From Alistipes sp. ZOR0009 (GTDB lineage Bacteria; Bacteroidota; Bacteroidia; Bacteroidales; ZOR0009), in NCBI RefSeq assembly GCF_000798815.1, contig NZ_JTLD01000061.1, forward strand, positions 1 to 32,430: 32,430 bases of DNA, given 5' to 3'. Both the position numbers and the translations under genes were made by a program. This document shows positions 15,173 through 22,482 of this stretch, in pieces; position 1 is the stretch's first letter, and the number at the start of each line of letters is the position of its first letter. A model generated the notes under the pieces. That model was not told where the DNA came from and searched no databases. It was given only the letters and a program-made list of their open reading frames with translations.

Positions 15173-15904
15173 ATGAGGATAATTGCTTTGCTGGTGCTTG
15201 CTGTAGCAGTAAGCGCCTGTGTTAAGGATAAGTCGAGCATCGACGAGGTGGTGGGCTCCGATAACATATCGGGATATGTTAGCCTTTACGACGATGGGGT
15301 AGGGAAGGTGGACGACTCGGGGATGACGGTTACGGTGGAGGGGGCTACCCCTGCAGTTTCGGCGGTAACCGACGCCAAGGGATACTTTATTCTTCCCGAA
15401 TTGCGCTACGGCACCTACACGTTGGTGTACTCTAAGGCCGGTTATGGCACCTACAAGCGCCATAACGTGGATCATACGGTGGAGCTAGGCGGTACATTTA
15501 TTACTCCAACCCCCTCGCTCGGTCAGCTGGCCAAGGCGAGCGTGGTAAGCGCCTCGGCCAGCGTGGTAGGCTCGGAGGTTAAGCTTTCGGTCTCCACTTC
15601 GCCAGCAGGAAGCATGGCCAACACGGTGTACCTACGCTTTTTCCTCTCCAAAAACAAGGAGGTTAGCAGCACCACTTACATGTACCATAGCGCCAACTAC
15701 ATTAGCAACATGAATCCTTTTGTTTTCACCATTCAGAAGTCGGAGCTCGAATCTTTTGGCTATACCGCGGGCACTACCGTGTACTTTAGGGTGTATGCCG
15801 ACGGATTTTGGTCTAACGACTACCTAAATCCCGAAACAGGACGAATGGTTTTTCCCAATTTGAACCTAACTACACCTGCACCTGGCTCGTTTGTGGTGCC
15901 TTAG
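15173..15904 (+). CDS. Lipoprotein with carboxypeptidase-regulatory-like domain
   Basis: A 243-residue protein from the ATG at 15173; an in-frame upstream start at 15149 would place polar residues before the signal. The lipoprotein signal ends V-A-V-S-A-C, with Cys16 as the lipid site. Residues of about 30-95 resemble a carboxypeptidase regulatory-like beta-sandwich (G-Y-V-S-L-Y-D-D-G ... V-T-D-A-K-G-Y-F-I-L-P-E-L-R-Y-G-T-Y-T-L-V-Y). The rest is Ser/Thr-rich beta sequence I cannot assign. It is probably a cell-envelope protein. It is monocistronic and followed by a terminator. Confidence 0.75.
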   Translation: MRIIALLVLAVAVSACVKDKSSIDEVVGSDNISGYVSLYDDGVGKVDDSGMTVTVEGATPAVSAVTDAKGYFILPELRYGTYTLVYSKAGYGTYKRHNVDHTVELGGTFITPTPSLGQLAKASVVSASASVVGSEVKLSVSTSPAGSMANTVYLRFFLSKNKEVSSTTYMYHSANYISNMNPFVFTIQKSELESFGYTAGTTVYFRVYADGFWSNDYLNPETGRMVFPNLNLTTPAPGSFVVP

Positions 15905-15924
15905 CGCAAATGGTGGAAGGATAT

Positions 15925-15961
15925 AAAAAAGACCGCAGCTGTTAGGCTGTGGTCTTTTTTT
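15925..15961 (+). terminator. Terminator after the lipoprotein gene
   Basis: GACCGCAGC (15931-15939) pairs with GCTGTGGTC (15946-15954), with A's before and seven T's after. Confidence 0.85.
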
Positions 15962-16083
15962 ATGCGATAGCGGTAGCGTTTTTAGGGTTCAATTTTGGTC
16001 TGTTTGTTTAAACTTTTTTTGTAATATGGCTTATGATGGTTATATTAGTGACATTAATATTCATTATCAAATTATAGTATCCT

Positions 16084-16545
16084 ATGTGTAAGCTAGAAAT
16101 TAGAAAAGTGACGTATCGGCGAGGTATTGAGGGGAATAGGAGTCTAATTGGCGTACATGATCAGCTGAACTTGCTCCTATCGGAGTTGCGACGAAGAAAG
16201 CTACCGGACGACCTCGTTGTATTTATTAATGCGGAGGTCTCCGCTATTGAGGCTGCTCCCGAAGCCCTGCTCTCGAGGAAAATAAAAAAGGTGCAGGCAG
16301 ATATCCTGAAGCTGCTTGAGAAGGAGCTGAAGCTCGTCCCCCGAAACTACTACAAAAATACCTGGATGCCCTTAGGGCTTTGCTTTTTTGGGGTACCTAT
16401 CGGTATCTTACTGGGGGCGGTATTCGGAAATATGGCAATGGTAGGTGTTGGCTTGCCCTTTGGACTGCTTTTGGGGGTGGCTGTAGGGATGGCTATGGAC
16501 ACCAAGGCCAACGATCAGAATCACCAGCTCGACTTTGAGGTGTAG
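16084..16545 (+). CDS. Hypothetical membrane protein with Gly-rich helices
   Basis: 153 residues, function not recognised. Residues 1-95 are charged and mostly helical (Leu/Lys/Glu-rich), suggesting a coiled or helical cytoplasmic part. Residues of about 97-140 form two hydrophobic segments rich in small residues (G-V-P-I-G-I-L-L-G-A-V-F-G and G-L-P-F-G-L-L-L-G-V-A-V-G), a glycine-zipper pattern. The tail is short and polar. It is preceded by an AT-rich spacer and followed by a hairpin terminator. Confidence 0.7.
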   Translation: MCKLEIRKVTYRRGIEGNRSLIGVHDQLNLLLSELRRRKLPDDLVVFINAEVSAIEAAPEALLSRKIKKVQADILKLLEKELKLVPRNYYKNTWMPLGLCFFGVPIGILLGAVFGNMAMVGVGLPFGLLLGVAVGMAMDTKANDQNHQLDFEV

Positions 16546-16599
16546 CAGCCCCGAAGGCTACAGGAACGCCCAAATTTGTGGAAATAAATGAAATTTGAA

Positions 16600-16632
16600 A
16601 AACCGCGGACAGGATGCCGCGGTTTGTTTTTA
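16600..16632 (+). terminator. Terminator after the small membrane protein gene
   Basis: AAACCGCGG-ACAGGATG-CCGCGGTTT is followed by GTTTTTAT, lying 54 bp past the stop codon and before the second DPP5-like gene. Confidence 0.75.
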
Positions 16633-16667
16633 TCTTCGCCCCATCAAATCATATAAAAACGTAACCA

Positions 16668-18701
16668 ATGAAGCTTATAAGCACAGGACTTTGCCTGATG
16701 ATGGCCGCAATGGCCGCATTGGGGCAACAGGCTGGGGCAGATGGCCGTCTAACTCCCGAGATTCTTTGGTCGATGGGACGTTTGGGCGAGTACACCATTT
16801 CTCCCGATGGGAAAAAGGTGGCCTACACCGTGAATTTCTACGACGTTAAGGCCAATAAGGGCAATGCCGACATCTACCTGATGGATATCGACGGTAAAAA
16901 CCAGCAGCGCCTTACGCAAACGCCTCAAAGCGAGAATAGCTTGGCTTGGCAGCAGGCTGGGCAAACGCTTACCTTTCTTCGTGGTGGCCGATTGGTAGAA
17001 ATGGCGGTTGCTACACAAAAGGAAACGGCGCTAACCGACGAGAATACCGATATTTCGGGTTACATCTTCTCGCCAAAGGGCGATAGGGTGCTTTTTGCCA
17101 TCGAAACCAAGGTGGATAAGACGGCGCAGGAGGTATACCCCGATCTACCCAAAACCGATGCCATGATCTTTGATCAGCTGATGTATCGCCACTGGGATAC
17201 GTGGGAGGATGGCCTCTACAGCCATATTTACGTGGCCGATTTTGCCAACGGTAAGGTTGCTAACCTTAAGGATATCATGCCCGGCGAGCGTTGGGATAGT
17301 CCGCTGAAGCCTTTTGGTGGGATGGAAGAGGTAGCGTGGAGCGCCGACGGAAAATCTATAGCTTACACCTGCGTAAAGAAGGTGGGCAAGGAGCGCGCGC
17401 TGACTACCAACTCGGATATCTACCTTTACTCGATCGAAACGGGAGTTACCACCAACCTAACAGAGGGGATGATGGGGTACGATAAGAATCCACGATTCTC
17501 GGCTGATGGAAAGAAGATGGCCTGGCTTAGCATGGAGCAGGATGGCTTTGAGGCCGACCAAAACCGCATATTTGTGATGGATTTGGCTACCGGAAAGAAA
17601 ACAAACACCTTTGCTTCGTGGACCTACAGCGCCGACAACCTGCAGTGGGATGCTGCTTCGCGCAACATCTACTTTACGGCATACGTACAGGCCACCTCGC
17701 AGGTACATAAGCTCGATGTGGCAAAGGGAACCATCACCGCGCTTACTTCGGGCGACTACGACTACCACAGCTGCGCCCTTGCAAATGGGGTAATTATTAC
17801 CGACCGCACGCAGCTTACCGCTCCGGCCGATCTTTATGCTGTTAGCCTAAAGAATGGCGCCGTTAGCCAGCTTACCGCCATCAACAAAAATATAACCGAT
17901 AAGCTGGTGATGCCAACCTTCGAAAAGCGATGGATTAATACCACCGACGGCAAGAAGATGCTTACCTGGGTGCTGCTACCTCCTAACTTCGACGCCAAGA
18001 AGTCGTATCCCGGCATTCTTTACTGTCAAGGCGGACCACAGTCGCCCGTTAGCCAAAACTTCAGCTACCGCTGGAACTTCTCGCTGATGGCTTCTCAGGG
18101 ATACGTGGTGATTCTTCCCAACCGAAGGGGAGTTGTTGGTATGGGACAGGAGTGGACCAACCAAATTAGCAAGGATCATGGCGGACAGGAGATGCGCGAC
18201 TTCTTTGCTGCGGTAGACTCCATAAAGAAGGAACCTTGGCTAGACGAAAATCGTATTGGGTGCGTGGGACCAAGCTACGGCGGATATACCACCTACTGGA
18301 TGGCCGGAAACCACAACAAGCGCTTTAAGGCGTTCGTTTCTCACTGCGGAGTGTTTAACTCGGAGATGGAGTTTATTACTACCGACGAGCTGTTCTTCGA
18401 TAACTGGGAGATGGGTGGACCATCGTGGGATACCGAAAACCCTGTTGTAAGGAAAAGCTTCTCGCAGTCGCCACACCTATTCGTAAAAAATTGGGATACC
18501 CCAATTCTTATCTTCGAGGGTGGCCGCGATTTCCGTATTCCCTACACCCAAGGAATGGCTGCCTTCAATGCTGCGCAGCTGATGAACATTCCTTCGAAGT
18601 TTGTGATCTTACCAAGCGAAAACCACTGGGTGCTTAGGCCTCAGAACGGCTTGCTATGGCAGCGCGAGTTTTTCGGCTGGCTCGATAAGTGGCTGAAGTA
18701 G
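16668..18701 (+). CDS. S9 family peptidase, DPP5-like (paralogue 2)
   Basis: A 677-residue paralogue of the peptidase at 4406. The N-terminus is an ordinary signal peptide (hydrophobic core then A-L-G-Q-Q, no lipobox Cys), so it should be soluble in the periplasm. The mature part starts with L-T-P-E-I-L-W-S-M-G-R-L-G-E-Y, aligned with L-T-P-E-I-M-W-K-F-G-R-V-G-A-P of the other copy. The triad is Ser536 in G-P-S-Y-G-G, Asp621 in G-G-R-D-F-R-I-P and His653 in S-E-N-H-W, with the same 85- and 32-residue spacing. The shared segment Y-C-Q-G-G-P-Q-S is also present. It likely trims peptides to dipeptides. A terminator follows. Confidence 0.9.
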   Translation: MKLISTGLCLMMAAMAALGQQAGADGRLTPEILWSMGRLGEYTISPDGKKVAYTVNFYDVKANKGNADIYLMDIDGKNQQRLTQTPQSENSLAWQQAGQTLTFLRGGRLVEMAVATQKETALTDENTDISGYIFSPKGDRVLFAIETKVDKTAQEVYPDLPKTDAMIFDQLMYRHWDTWEDGLYSHIYVADFANGKVANLKDIMPGERWDSPLKPFGGMEEVAWSADGKSIAYTCVKKVGKERALTTNSDIYLYSIETGVTTNLTEGMMGYDKNPRFSADGKKMAWLSMEQDGFEADQNRIFVMDLATGKKTNTFASWTYSADNLQWDAASRNIYFTAYVQATSQVHKLDVAKGTITALTSGDYDYHSCALANGVIITDRTQLTAPADLYAVSLKNGAVSQLTAINKNITDKLVMPTFEKRWINTTDGKKMLTWVLLPPNFDAKKSYPGILYCQGGPQSPVSQNFSYRWNFSLMASQGYVVILPNRRGVVGMGQEWTNQISKDHGGQEMRDFFAAVDSIKKEPWLDENRIGCVGPSYGGYTTYWMAGNHNKRFKAFVSHCGVFNSEMEFITTDELFFDNWEMGGPSWDTENPVVRKSFSQSPHLFVKNWDTPILIFEGGRDFRIPYTQGMAAFNAAQLMNIPSKFVILPSENHWVLRPQNGLLWQREFFGWLDKWLK

Positions 18702-18749
18702 CATTTTTGATGTTGCGATAGAAGAGGGAATCTCCCTACAAAAAAATAG

Positions 18750-18778
18750 AAGCGCGGACGCAGGTTCGCGCTTTTTTT
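18750..18778 (+). terminator. Terminator after DPP5-like paralogue 2
   Basis: AAGCGCGGAC-GCAG-GTTCGCGCTT makes a 10-bp stem with one G-T pair, followed by five more T's. Confidence 0.85.
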
Positions 18779-18969
18779 ATAACCAAGGGGGAGGTATATA
18801 AGTCCTTGGTTTTAGGCGAAGAGTTGAAGTCGTGATGGGGTTTGATACTCTATAGTTCTGTTTTTTAGATAGGGAAACGTGCTTCTTTTTATAAAAAAAT
18901 GCTATATTTCGCTAGGTTGCTTATCTGTTACTTTAATTATTAGAAATTTATAATCTGGAATAAAAAAGG

Positions 18970-19362
18970 ATGGTGTACAAATTAATTAAGGTTCTTACGC
19001 TCGACCGTAGAATTCGCGAGCAGAACACAGGAACAGCCGAAGAGTTGGCAGAAACGTTAGATTTATCCCGCAGCCAGCTGTTTGAGGTAATGTCGGAGCT
19101 AAAGGACTTTGGAGCAGAAATCTGTTTTAACCGCACCCGACGAACCTACTACTACGCCAACGATTTCGAGATTCAGCTAACCATCGAGACCAACGGCAAG
19201 CGGGTGCTTACCAACGACGATATGTCGAAAATATCAGGAGGCTTTTCTCTTTCACCCCAAAACTTCACTTTTTTTCAAGAAAATTCGCTCCGTCCAGATA
19301 TGTGGACGGTAGCCTCCTACCTTAGCCCCCGCAACAGCACCTTTGGCCTGTTGCCCCGGTAG
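18970..19362 (+). CDS. HTH protein with C-terminal I-S-G-G motif (cassette 1 regulator)
   Basis: 130 residues from an ATG preceded by AAAAAAGG. Residues of about 20-45 (G-T-A-E-E-L-A-E-T-L-D-L-S-R-S-Q-L-F-E-V) are a helix-turn-helix, followed by F-N-R-T-R-R-T-Y-Y-Y, a winged-helix-like strand, as in small HTH proteins often seen in Bacteroidota peptide clusters. Near the end D-D-M-S-K-I-S-G-G-F (residues 83-92) looks like a double-glycine leader cleavage site, leaving 39 more residues (F-T-F-F-Q-E ... F-G-L-L-P-R). It is nearly identical to the copy at 20707-21092. It probably regulates the cluster; whether the tail is cleaved and exported is speculative. The last 100 bp overlap the hairpin block repeated before each cargo gene. 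Confidence 0.75.
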   Translation: MVYKLIKVLTLDRRIREQNTGTAEELAETLDLSRSQLFEVMSELKDFGAEICFNRTRRTYYYANDFEIQLTIETNGKRVLTNDDMSKISGGFSLSPQNFTFFQENSLRPDMWTVASYLSPRNSTFGLLPR

Positions 19363-19417
19363 CCACAACGGTTGCCGGGTAGTATAAACAACTAAAAACA
19401 AAACGTTATGAAAAAAA
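19261..19417 (+). repeat. Conserved tail/leader block, copy 1
   Basis: About 155 bp, also at 20991-21180 and 22292-22482. It holds the last 34 codons of the HTH gene and the whole leader to the next ATG. Three stem-loops are visible: CCGTCCA/TGGACGG (19290-19309), GCAACAG/CTGTTGC (19331-19354), and CCCGGTAGCC/GGTTGCCGGG over the HTH stop codon. The end is AGTATAAACAA...CGTTATGAAAAA. Confidence 0.85.
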
Positions 19418-19968
19418 TCTTTTTACTTTTTATTTGTATTTCAATTTTCTCATCCTGTTCGAAGGAAGGTGTGGAAGAAGAGGTTAAAAGTTACAATTCA
19501 GAATTTCAATTAAAAATGGCCTCGCTTGTTTCTAAAGTTTCATCAATTCAGAGAAAAGATGCTTACCTGTTAAAAAGCACAGGAATAAATGAGGTTAATC
19601 CTGAATTGATAAAACTCACAGAAGAGATAAGGAATGAAACTATAAAACTATACGAATCAGAAGGCTTAAATATACTTGATTTTTTCCCTTCCAAAAATGA
19701 TTACAGAATTGCTTTGGTTGGCATTATGGCTTATGAATTTGATAGGCTTCCGGAAAAAATGGAAGTTCAAAAATCCACATTGAAAGCAACATTGGGGGAA
19801 TGTGCACTTCAAGCGATAGGAGTAAAAGAGCTTTACCAAGCAGGAGTAAAAAAAAGCTTAAGAAGTCTGCTCAAAGTAGCCGGCAAACAAGTTTTAAAAA
19901 AGGCTATTCCGGGTGTTGGTGCTGCAATTACTGCCGGAGAATTTATTTGGTGCATGTTTGATGATTAA
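19408..19968 (+). CDS. Small lipoprotein with hydrophobic bacteriocin-like C-terminus (cassette 1 cargo)
   Basis: 186 residues, AT-rich. The N-terminus is a lipoprotein signal ending I-F-S-S-C-S-K-E (Cys17). The middle is a polar helical region. The last 55 residues contain G-E-C-A-L-Q-A-I-G and K-K-A-I-P-G-V-G-A-A-I-T-A-G-E-F-I-W-C-M-F, two Cys around an amphipathic/hydrophobic Gly-rich helix resembling membrane-active peptides. Its ATG sits at the end of the same leader block used by the two double-glycine peptides, so it is probably co-regulated with them. A surface-anchored toxin, an immunity protein or an envelope factor are all possible; I do not recognise the family. Confidence 0.65.
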   Translation: MKKIFLLFICISIFSSCSKEGVEEEVKSYNSEFQLKMASLVSKVSSIQRKDAYLLKSTGINEVNPELIKLTEEIRNETIKLYESEGLNILDFFPSKNDYRIALVGIMAYEFDRLPEKMEVQKSTLKATLGECALQAIGVKELYQAGVKKSLRSLLKVAGKQVLKKAIPGVGAAITAGEFIWCMFDD

Positions 19969-19979
19969 AAAGCAATACT

Positions 19980-20177
19980 ATGACTTTTGGCATTTTTAAC
20001 GTTACACTATTTTCAGGTTGCCTTATATTCTTTCTGTTCGACCATCTCAAGATTAGAAAGAAGAGGTATGAGAGCGATCAAATAAGAAGGCTCACGGTTC
20101 AGAACAGCCGGCTGAAAATCTTGCTGGCTCTTTTTCTTCTTATAATCTCGCTAGAGCATTTGCTCGTAAACATCTAA
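19980..20177 (+). CDS. Small two-span membrane protein
   Basis: 65 residues with two hydrophobic segments (about 3-20 and 46-62) separated by a basic stretch K-I-R-K-K-R-Y-E. It starts 11 bp after the lipoprotein stop, so it is co-transcribed with it. Size, topology and position fit an immunity-like partner of the upstream product, but there is no family match. Its GC content is higher than that of the lipoprotein gene. Confidence 0.5.
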   Translation: MTFGIFNVTLFSGCLIFFLFDHLKIRKKRYESDQIRRLTVQNSRLKILLALFLLIISLEHLLVNI

Positions 20178-20211
20178 AATTGCAACACCCCAATTCGTAA
20201 ACAAACTCAGA

Positions 20212-20228
20212 CCAACCTCATAGGTTGG
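20212..20228. terminator. Weak stem-loop after the cassette 1 cargo genes
   Basis: CCAACCT-CAT-AGGTTGG lies 35 bp past the last cassette 1 gene and is not followed by a T-run. It may be a terminator or an RNA 3' stabiliser. Confidence 0.35.
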
Positions 20229-20258
20229 CCTAGTGCTTGCATATGGGACGGTTAGAAG

Positions 20259-20447
20259 TTAGTATTTCTGTTTTGTTGAATTTTGCGCCTCCTTTTCGGC
20301 AATGGTTGACTGGGGTTTGATCTTGGCAGCCGGCAGACCTATCTGCAGGTTTATCTGGTTGATGGCTGTAGCCACTTTGGGGTAAAAGGAAGAAGCCGAA
20401 TTGAGATAGATGAAGATACGCTGAATTTCGGCGTTGATTCCCGTCAT
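20259..20447 (-). pseudogene. Short leftward reading frame, probably a gene fragment
   Basis: 62 residues from the ATG at 20447, beginning M-T-G-I-N-A-E-I-Q-R-I-F-I-Y-L-N and containing S-F-Y-P-K-V-A-T-A-I-N-Q-I-N-L-Q-I-G-L-P. Codon use resembles the chromosome rather than the AT-rich cargo genes. It reads against the cluster, between cassettes 1 and 2. The sequence looks like the C-terminal end of a longer helical protein, and no matching N-terminal part is seen upstream (20455-20555), so I treat it as a relic. Confidence 0.35.
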
Positions 20448-20655
20448 TGCCAAGTATAACTGTTGATGTTTTCCTACTCTAACTCCTGTGTCTTGTGCTG
20501 AGCCTCTCTCTCGTCGTACTTCTAGGGAGAAGTCCTAACAGGTTTTCGAAACTTATTGGGTCTTTGTGCTGGCGGATTGTTATTCAATAGTAGATCCAAG
20601 ATAAAGCCTTGGCTCGATAGTACACCTGTTGAATTGTATAATTTAATTGTTTTGA

Positions 20656-20663
20656 TATTTTTG
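20656..20663 (+). promoter_or_regulatory. Candidate -7 box before HTH copy 2
   Basis: TATTTTTG fits TAnnTTTG and lies about 45 bp before the conserved start of the second HTH coding region. The equivalent stretch before copy 1 is different in sequence. Confidence 0.35.
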
Positions 20664-20706
20664 GCTGTAAATCAACTATATGTTTATATAACTTATGGGG
20701 TTGTAT

Positions 20707-21092
20707 ACAAATTCATTAAGGTTCTTACGCTTGATCGTAGAATTCGCGAGCAGAACACAGGAACAGCCGAAGAGTTGGCAGAAACGTTAGATTTATCCCG
20801 CAGCCAGCTGTTTGAGGTAATGTCGGAGCTAAAGGACTTTGGAGCAGAAATCTGCTATAACCGCACCCGACGAACCTACTACTACGCCAACGATTTCGAG
20901 ATTCAGCTAACCATAGTGACCAACGGCAAGCGGGTGCTTACCAACGACGATATGTCGAAAATCTCCGGCGGTTTTCCTTCTTTACCCGAAAACTTCACTT
21001 TTTTTCAAGAAATTTCGCTCCGTCCAGATATGTGGACGGTAGCCTCCTACCTTAGCCCCCGCAACAGCACCTTTGGCCTGTTGCCCTTATAG
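20707..21092 (+). pseudogene. HTH protein with I-S-G-G motif, copy 2, start codon lost
   Basis: Nearly identical to residues 3-130 of the HTH protein at 18970, including the HTH, the D-D-M-S-K-I-S-G-G-F motif and the tail ending F-G-L-L-P-L. In copy 1 the frame opens ATG-GTG-TAC; here the bases between ATG and ACAAATT number nine instead of four, so the ATG at 20695 is out of frame. The frame stays open upstream to a TTG at 20556 with an unrelated, partly hydrophobic N-terminus. It is either recently inactivated, started from a rare codon, or N-terminally altered. All four I-S-G-G codons differ from copy 1 but are synonymous. Confidence 0.6.
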
Positions 21093-21180
21093 CCACAATG
21101 GTTGCCGGGTAGTATAAACAATTAAAACAAATCGTTATGAAAAAGTTAAGTTTGGAACAGATGGAAGAGGTTGAAGGTGG
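20991..21180 (+). repeat. Conserved tail/leader block, copy 2
   Basis: Matches copies 1 and 3 through the leader and, with copy 3, continues through the first 15 codons of the following peptide gene. Stem-loops CCGTCCA/TGGACGG (21020-21039) and GCAACAG/CTGTTGC (21061-21084) are kept. The third stem is weaker here because CCCGG became CCCTT. Confidence 0.85.
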
Positions 21181-21331
21181 ATGGCCAGCATGGCTGGGAG
21201 GAACTCACATCTATAATGGATGTCAACAAGTCTACAGCGACTATAAAGGGACACAATATGCACGTTATACTTTGTGGGGATTGATTGGTGGAGAAAAGAA
21301 CATTACTTCTATTTCAAATGATCCTTGCTAA
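21137..21331 (+). CDS. Double-glycine leader peptide 1 (bacteriocin-like)
   Basis: 64 residues. The leader MKKLSLEQMEEVEGG (1-15) is a classic double-glycine leader, with hydrophobic residues at the usual spacing before Gly-Gly, and is expected to be cleaved by the C39 peptidase of the exporter at 24308. The 49-residue core starts W-P-A-W-L-G-G, is rich in Gly, Tyr and Trp, and has two Cys (29 and the C-terminal 64) that could form a disulfide; a CxxC protein is encoded downstream. The leader is identical in 14 of 15 positions to that of peptide 2, while the cores are unrelated. Confidence 0.85.
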   Translation: MKKLSLEQMEEVEGGWPAWLGGTHIYNGCQQVYSDYKGTQYARYTLWGLIGGEKNITSISNDPC

Positions 21332-21356
21332 TAAACTAAATACAAATTAAATTTTT

Positions 21357-22247
21357 ATGATTCATAAAATAATATTTAATTGCCAAAATAAAAACATTGT
21401 CATATTTGTTGCAGTTATCCTTTACTGCTCGAGTGCATTATGTCAAAACAAAATAGCAGGTTATATTTTTGATGCGAATAATAATTATCCTATTCCGTAT
21501 GCTACCATTAAAATCATAGGTGTAGAAAAAACTATAATAGCCAATAGAACGGGTTTATTTACCATCGATAGTACATTGCTAAACTGTAAACTGCATTTTT
21601 CCTCCATAGGTTACAATGATACGATTGTAGGTGTCGAATATTTTAAAAGCAGCTATATCCTACGCTTATTCCCAAAACAATACTCAATATCTGAATTAAC
21701 AGTACATCCAGTTAAGTTTAAAAGAATAAAATTAGGCGTACCTTTTATTACCTTATATAATGGCAGTTGGCATTCAATTATTGGCATGATTTACCCTACT
21801 TTTTTTCCAAATAATAGAAGGCGAGAAGGTTTTATTGAAAATTTTTCGGTAAAAATAGCCGCAAATTCTCGTTGGGATTGTCCCTTTAAAATACGAATTA
21901 TGGAGGTTGATACAGCATATAAAACAATTACGTTTCGAACGTTACACAAGGATATTGAAGTAAAAGCAACAAAACCGGGGTGGTGTATCATTGATCTTTC
22001 CTCATATCAAATCCCCATTCCTAAGAATGGTTTTGCTGTCAGCATTATTATTTATGATGCTGGTCCTAGTTATTACTATCGTACGTCATCGAATAATAAA
22101 TCTGATTTATATGGCATTGGTGTATGTCAAACAATACACTCAAAAGAAGCAATACCTTGTACATTTAGAGGAAAATATATCCAACTAAAAAAATTTGACA
22201 GCAACTACTCCTATGCCGTTAGAGCAACATTAAAAGTTATAGAATGA
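21357..22247 (+). CDS. Secreted protein with carboxypeptidase-regulatory-like domain
   Basis: 296 residues, AT-rich. The N-terminus has a hydrophobic signal ending C-S-S-A-L-C-Q-N. Residues of about 33-110 form a carboxypeptidase-D regulatory-like domain (K-I-A-G-Y-I-F-D ... P-I-P-Y-A-T-I-K-I-I-G ... G-L-F-T-I-D ... L-H-F-S-S-I-G-Y). The C-terminal 180 residues contain W-D-C-P-F-K-I-R-I-M-E-V-D and G-W-C-I-I-D-L-S-S-Y and look like a beta-rich domain I cannot name. It starts 25 bp after peptide 1, so it is probably co-transcribed with it. A self-protection or surface-receptor role is possible; nothing in the sequence proves it. Confidence 0.75.
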   Translation: MIHKIIFNCQNKNIVIFVAVILYCSSALCQNKIAGYIFDANNNYPIPYATIKIIGVEKTIIANRTGLFTIDSTLLNCKLHFSSIGYNDTIVGVEYFKSSYILRLFPKQYSISELTVHPVKFKRIKLGVPFITLYNGSWHSIIGMIYPTFFPNNRRREGFIENFSVKIAANSRWDCPFKIRIMEVDTAYKTITFRTLHKDIEVKATKPGWCIIDLSSYQIPIPKNGFAVSIIIYDAGPSYYYRTSSNNKSDLYGIGVCQTIHSKEAIPCTFRGKYIQLKKFDSNYSYAVRATLKVIE

Positions 22248-22291
22248 ATGAGTTAACTCAAATAATTCCCATATCAATCTTGTTTTCAAGA

Positions 22292-22482
22292 AACTTCACT
22301 TTTTTTCAAGAAATTTCGCTCCGTCCAGATATGTGGACGGTAGCCTCCTACCTTAGCTCCCGCAACAGCCTCTTTGGCCTGTTGCCCCTGTAGCCACAAC
22401 GGTTGCCGGGCAGTATAAACAATTAAAAACAAATCGTTATGAAAAAGTTAAGTTTGGAACAGATGGAAGTTGTTGAAGGTGG
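22292..22482 (+). repeat. Conserved tail/leader block, copy 3 (without the HTH)
   Basis: Begins at AACTTCACTTTTTTTCAAG and keeps only the last 34 codons of the HTH gene, still in frame to the same TAG (22391-22393) with two amino-acid changes. Stems CCGTCCA/TGGACGG (22321-22340) and GCAACAG/CTGTTGC (22362-22385) are intact. No HTH coding region precedes it; the block follows 45 bp after the preceding cargo gene. Confidence 0.85.
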
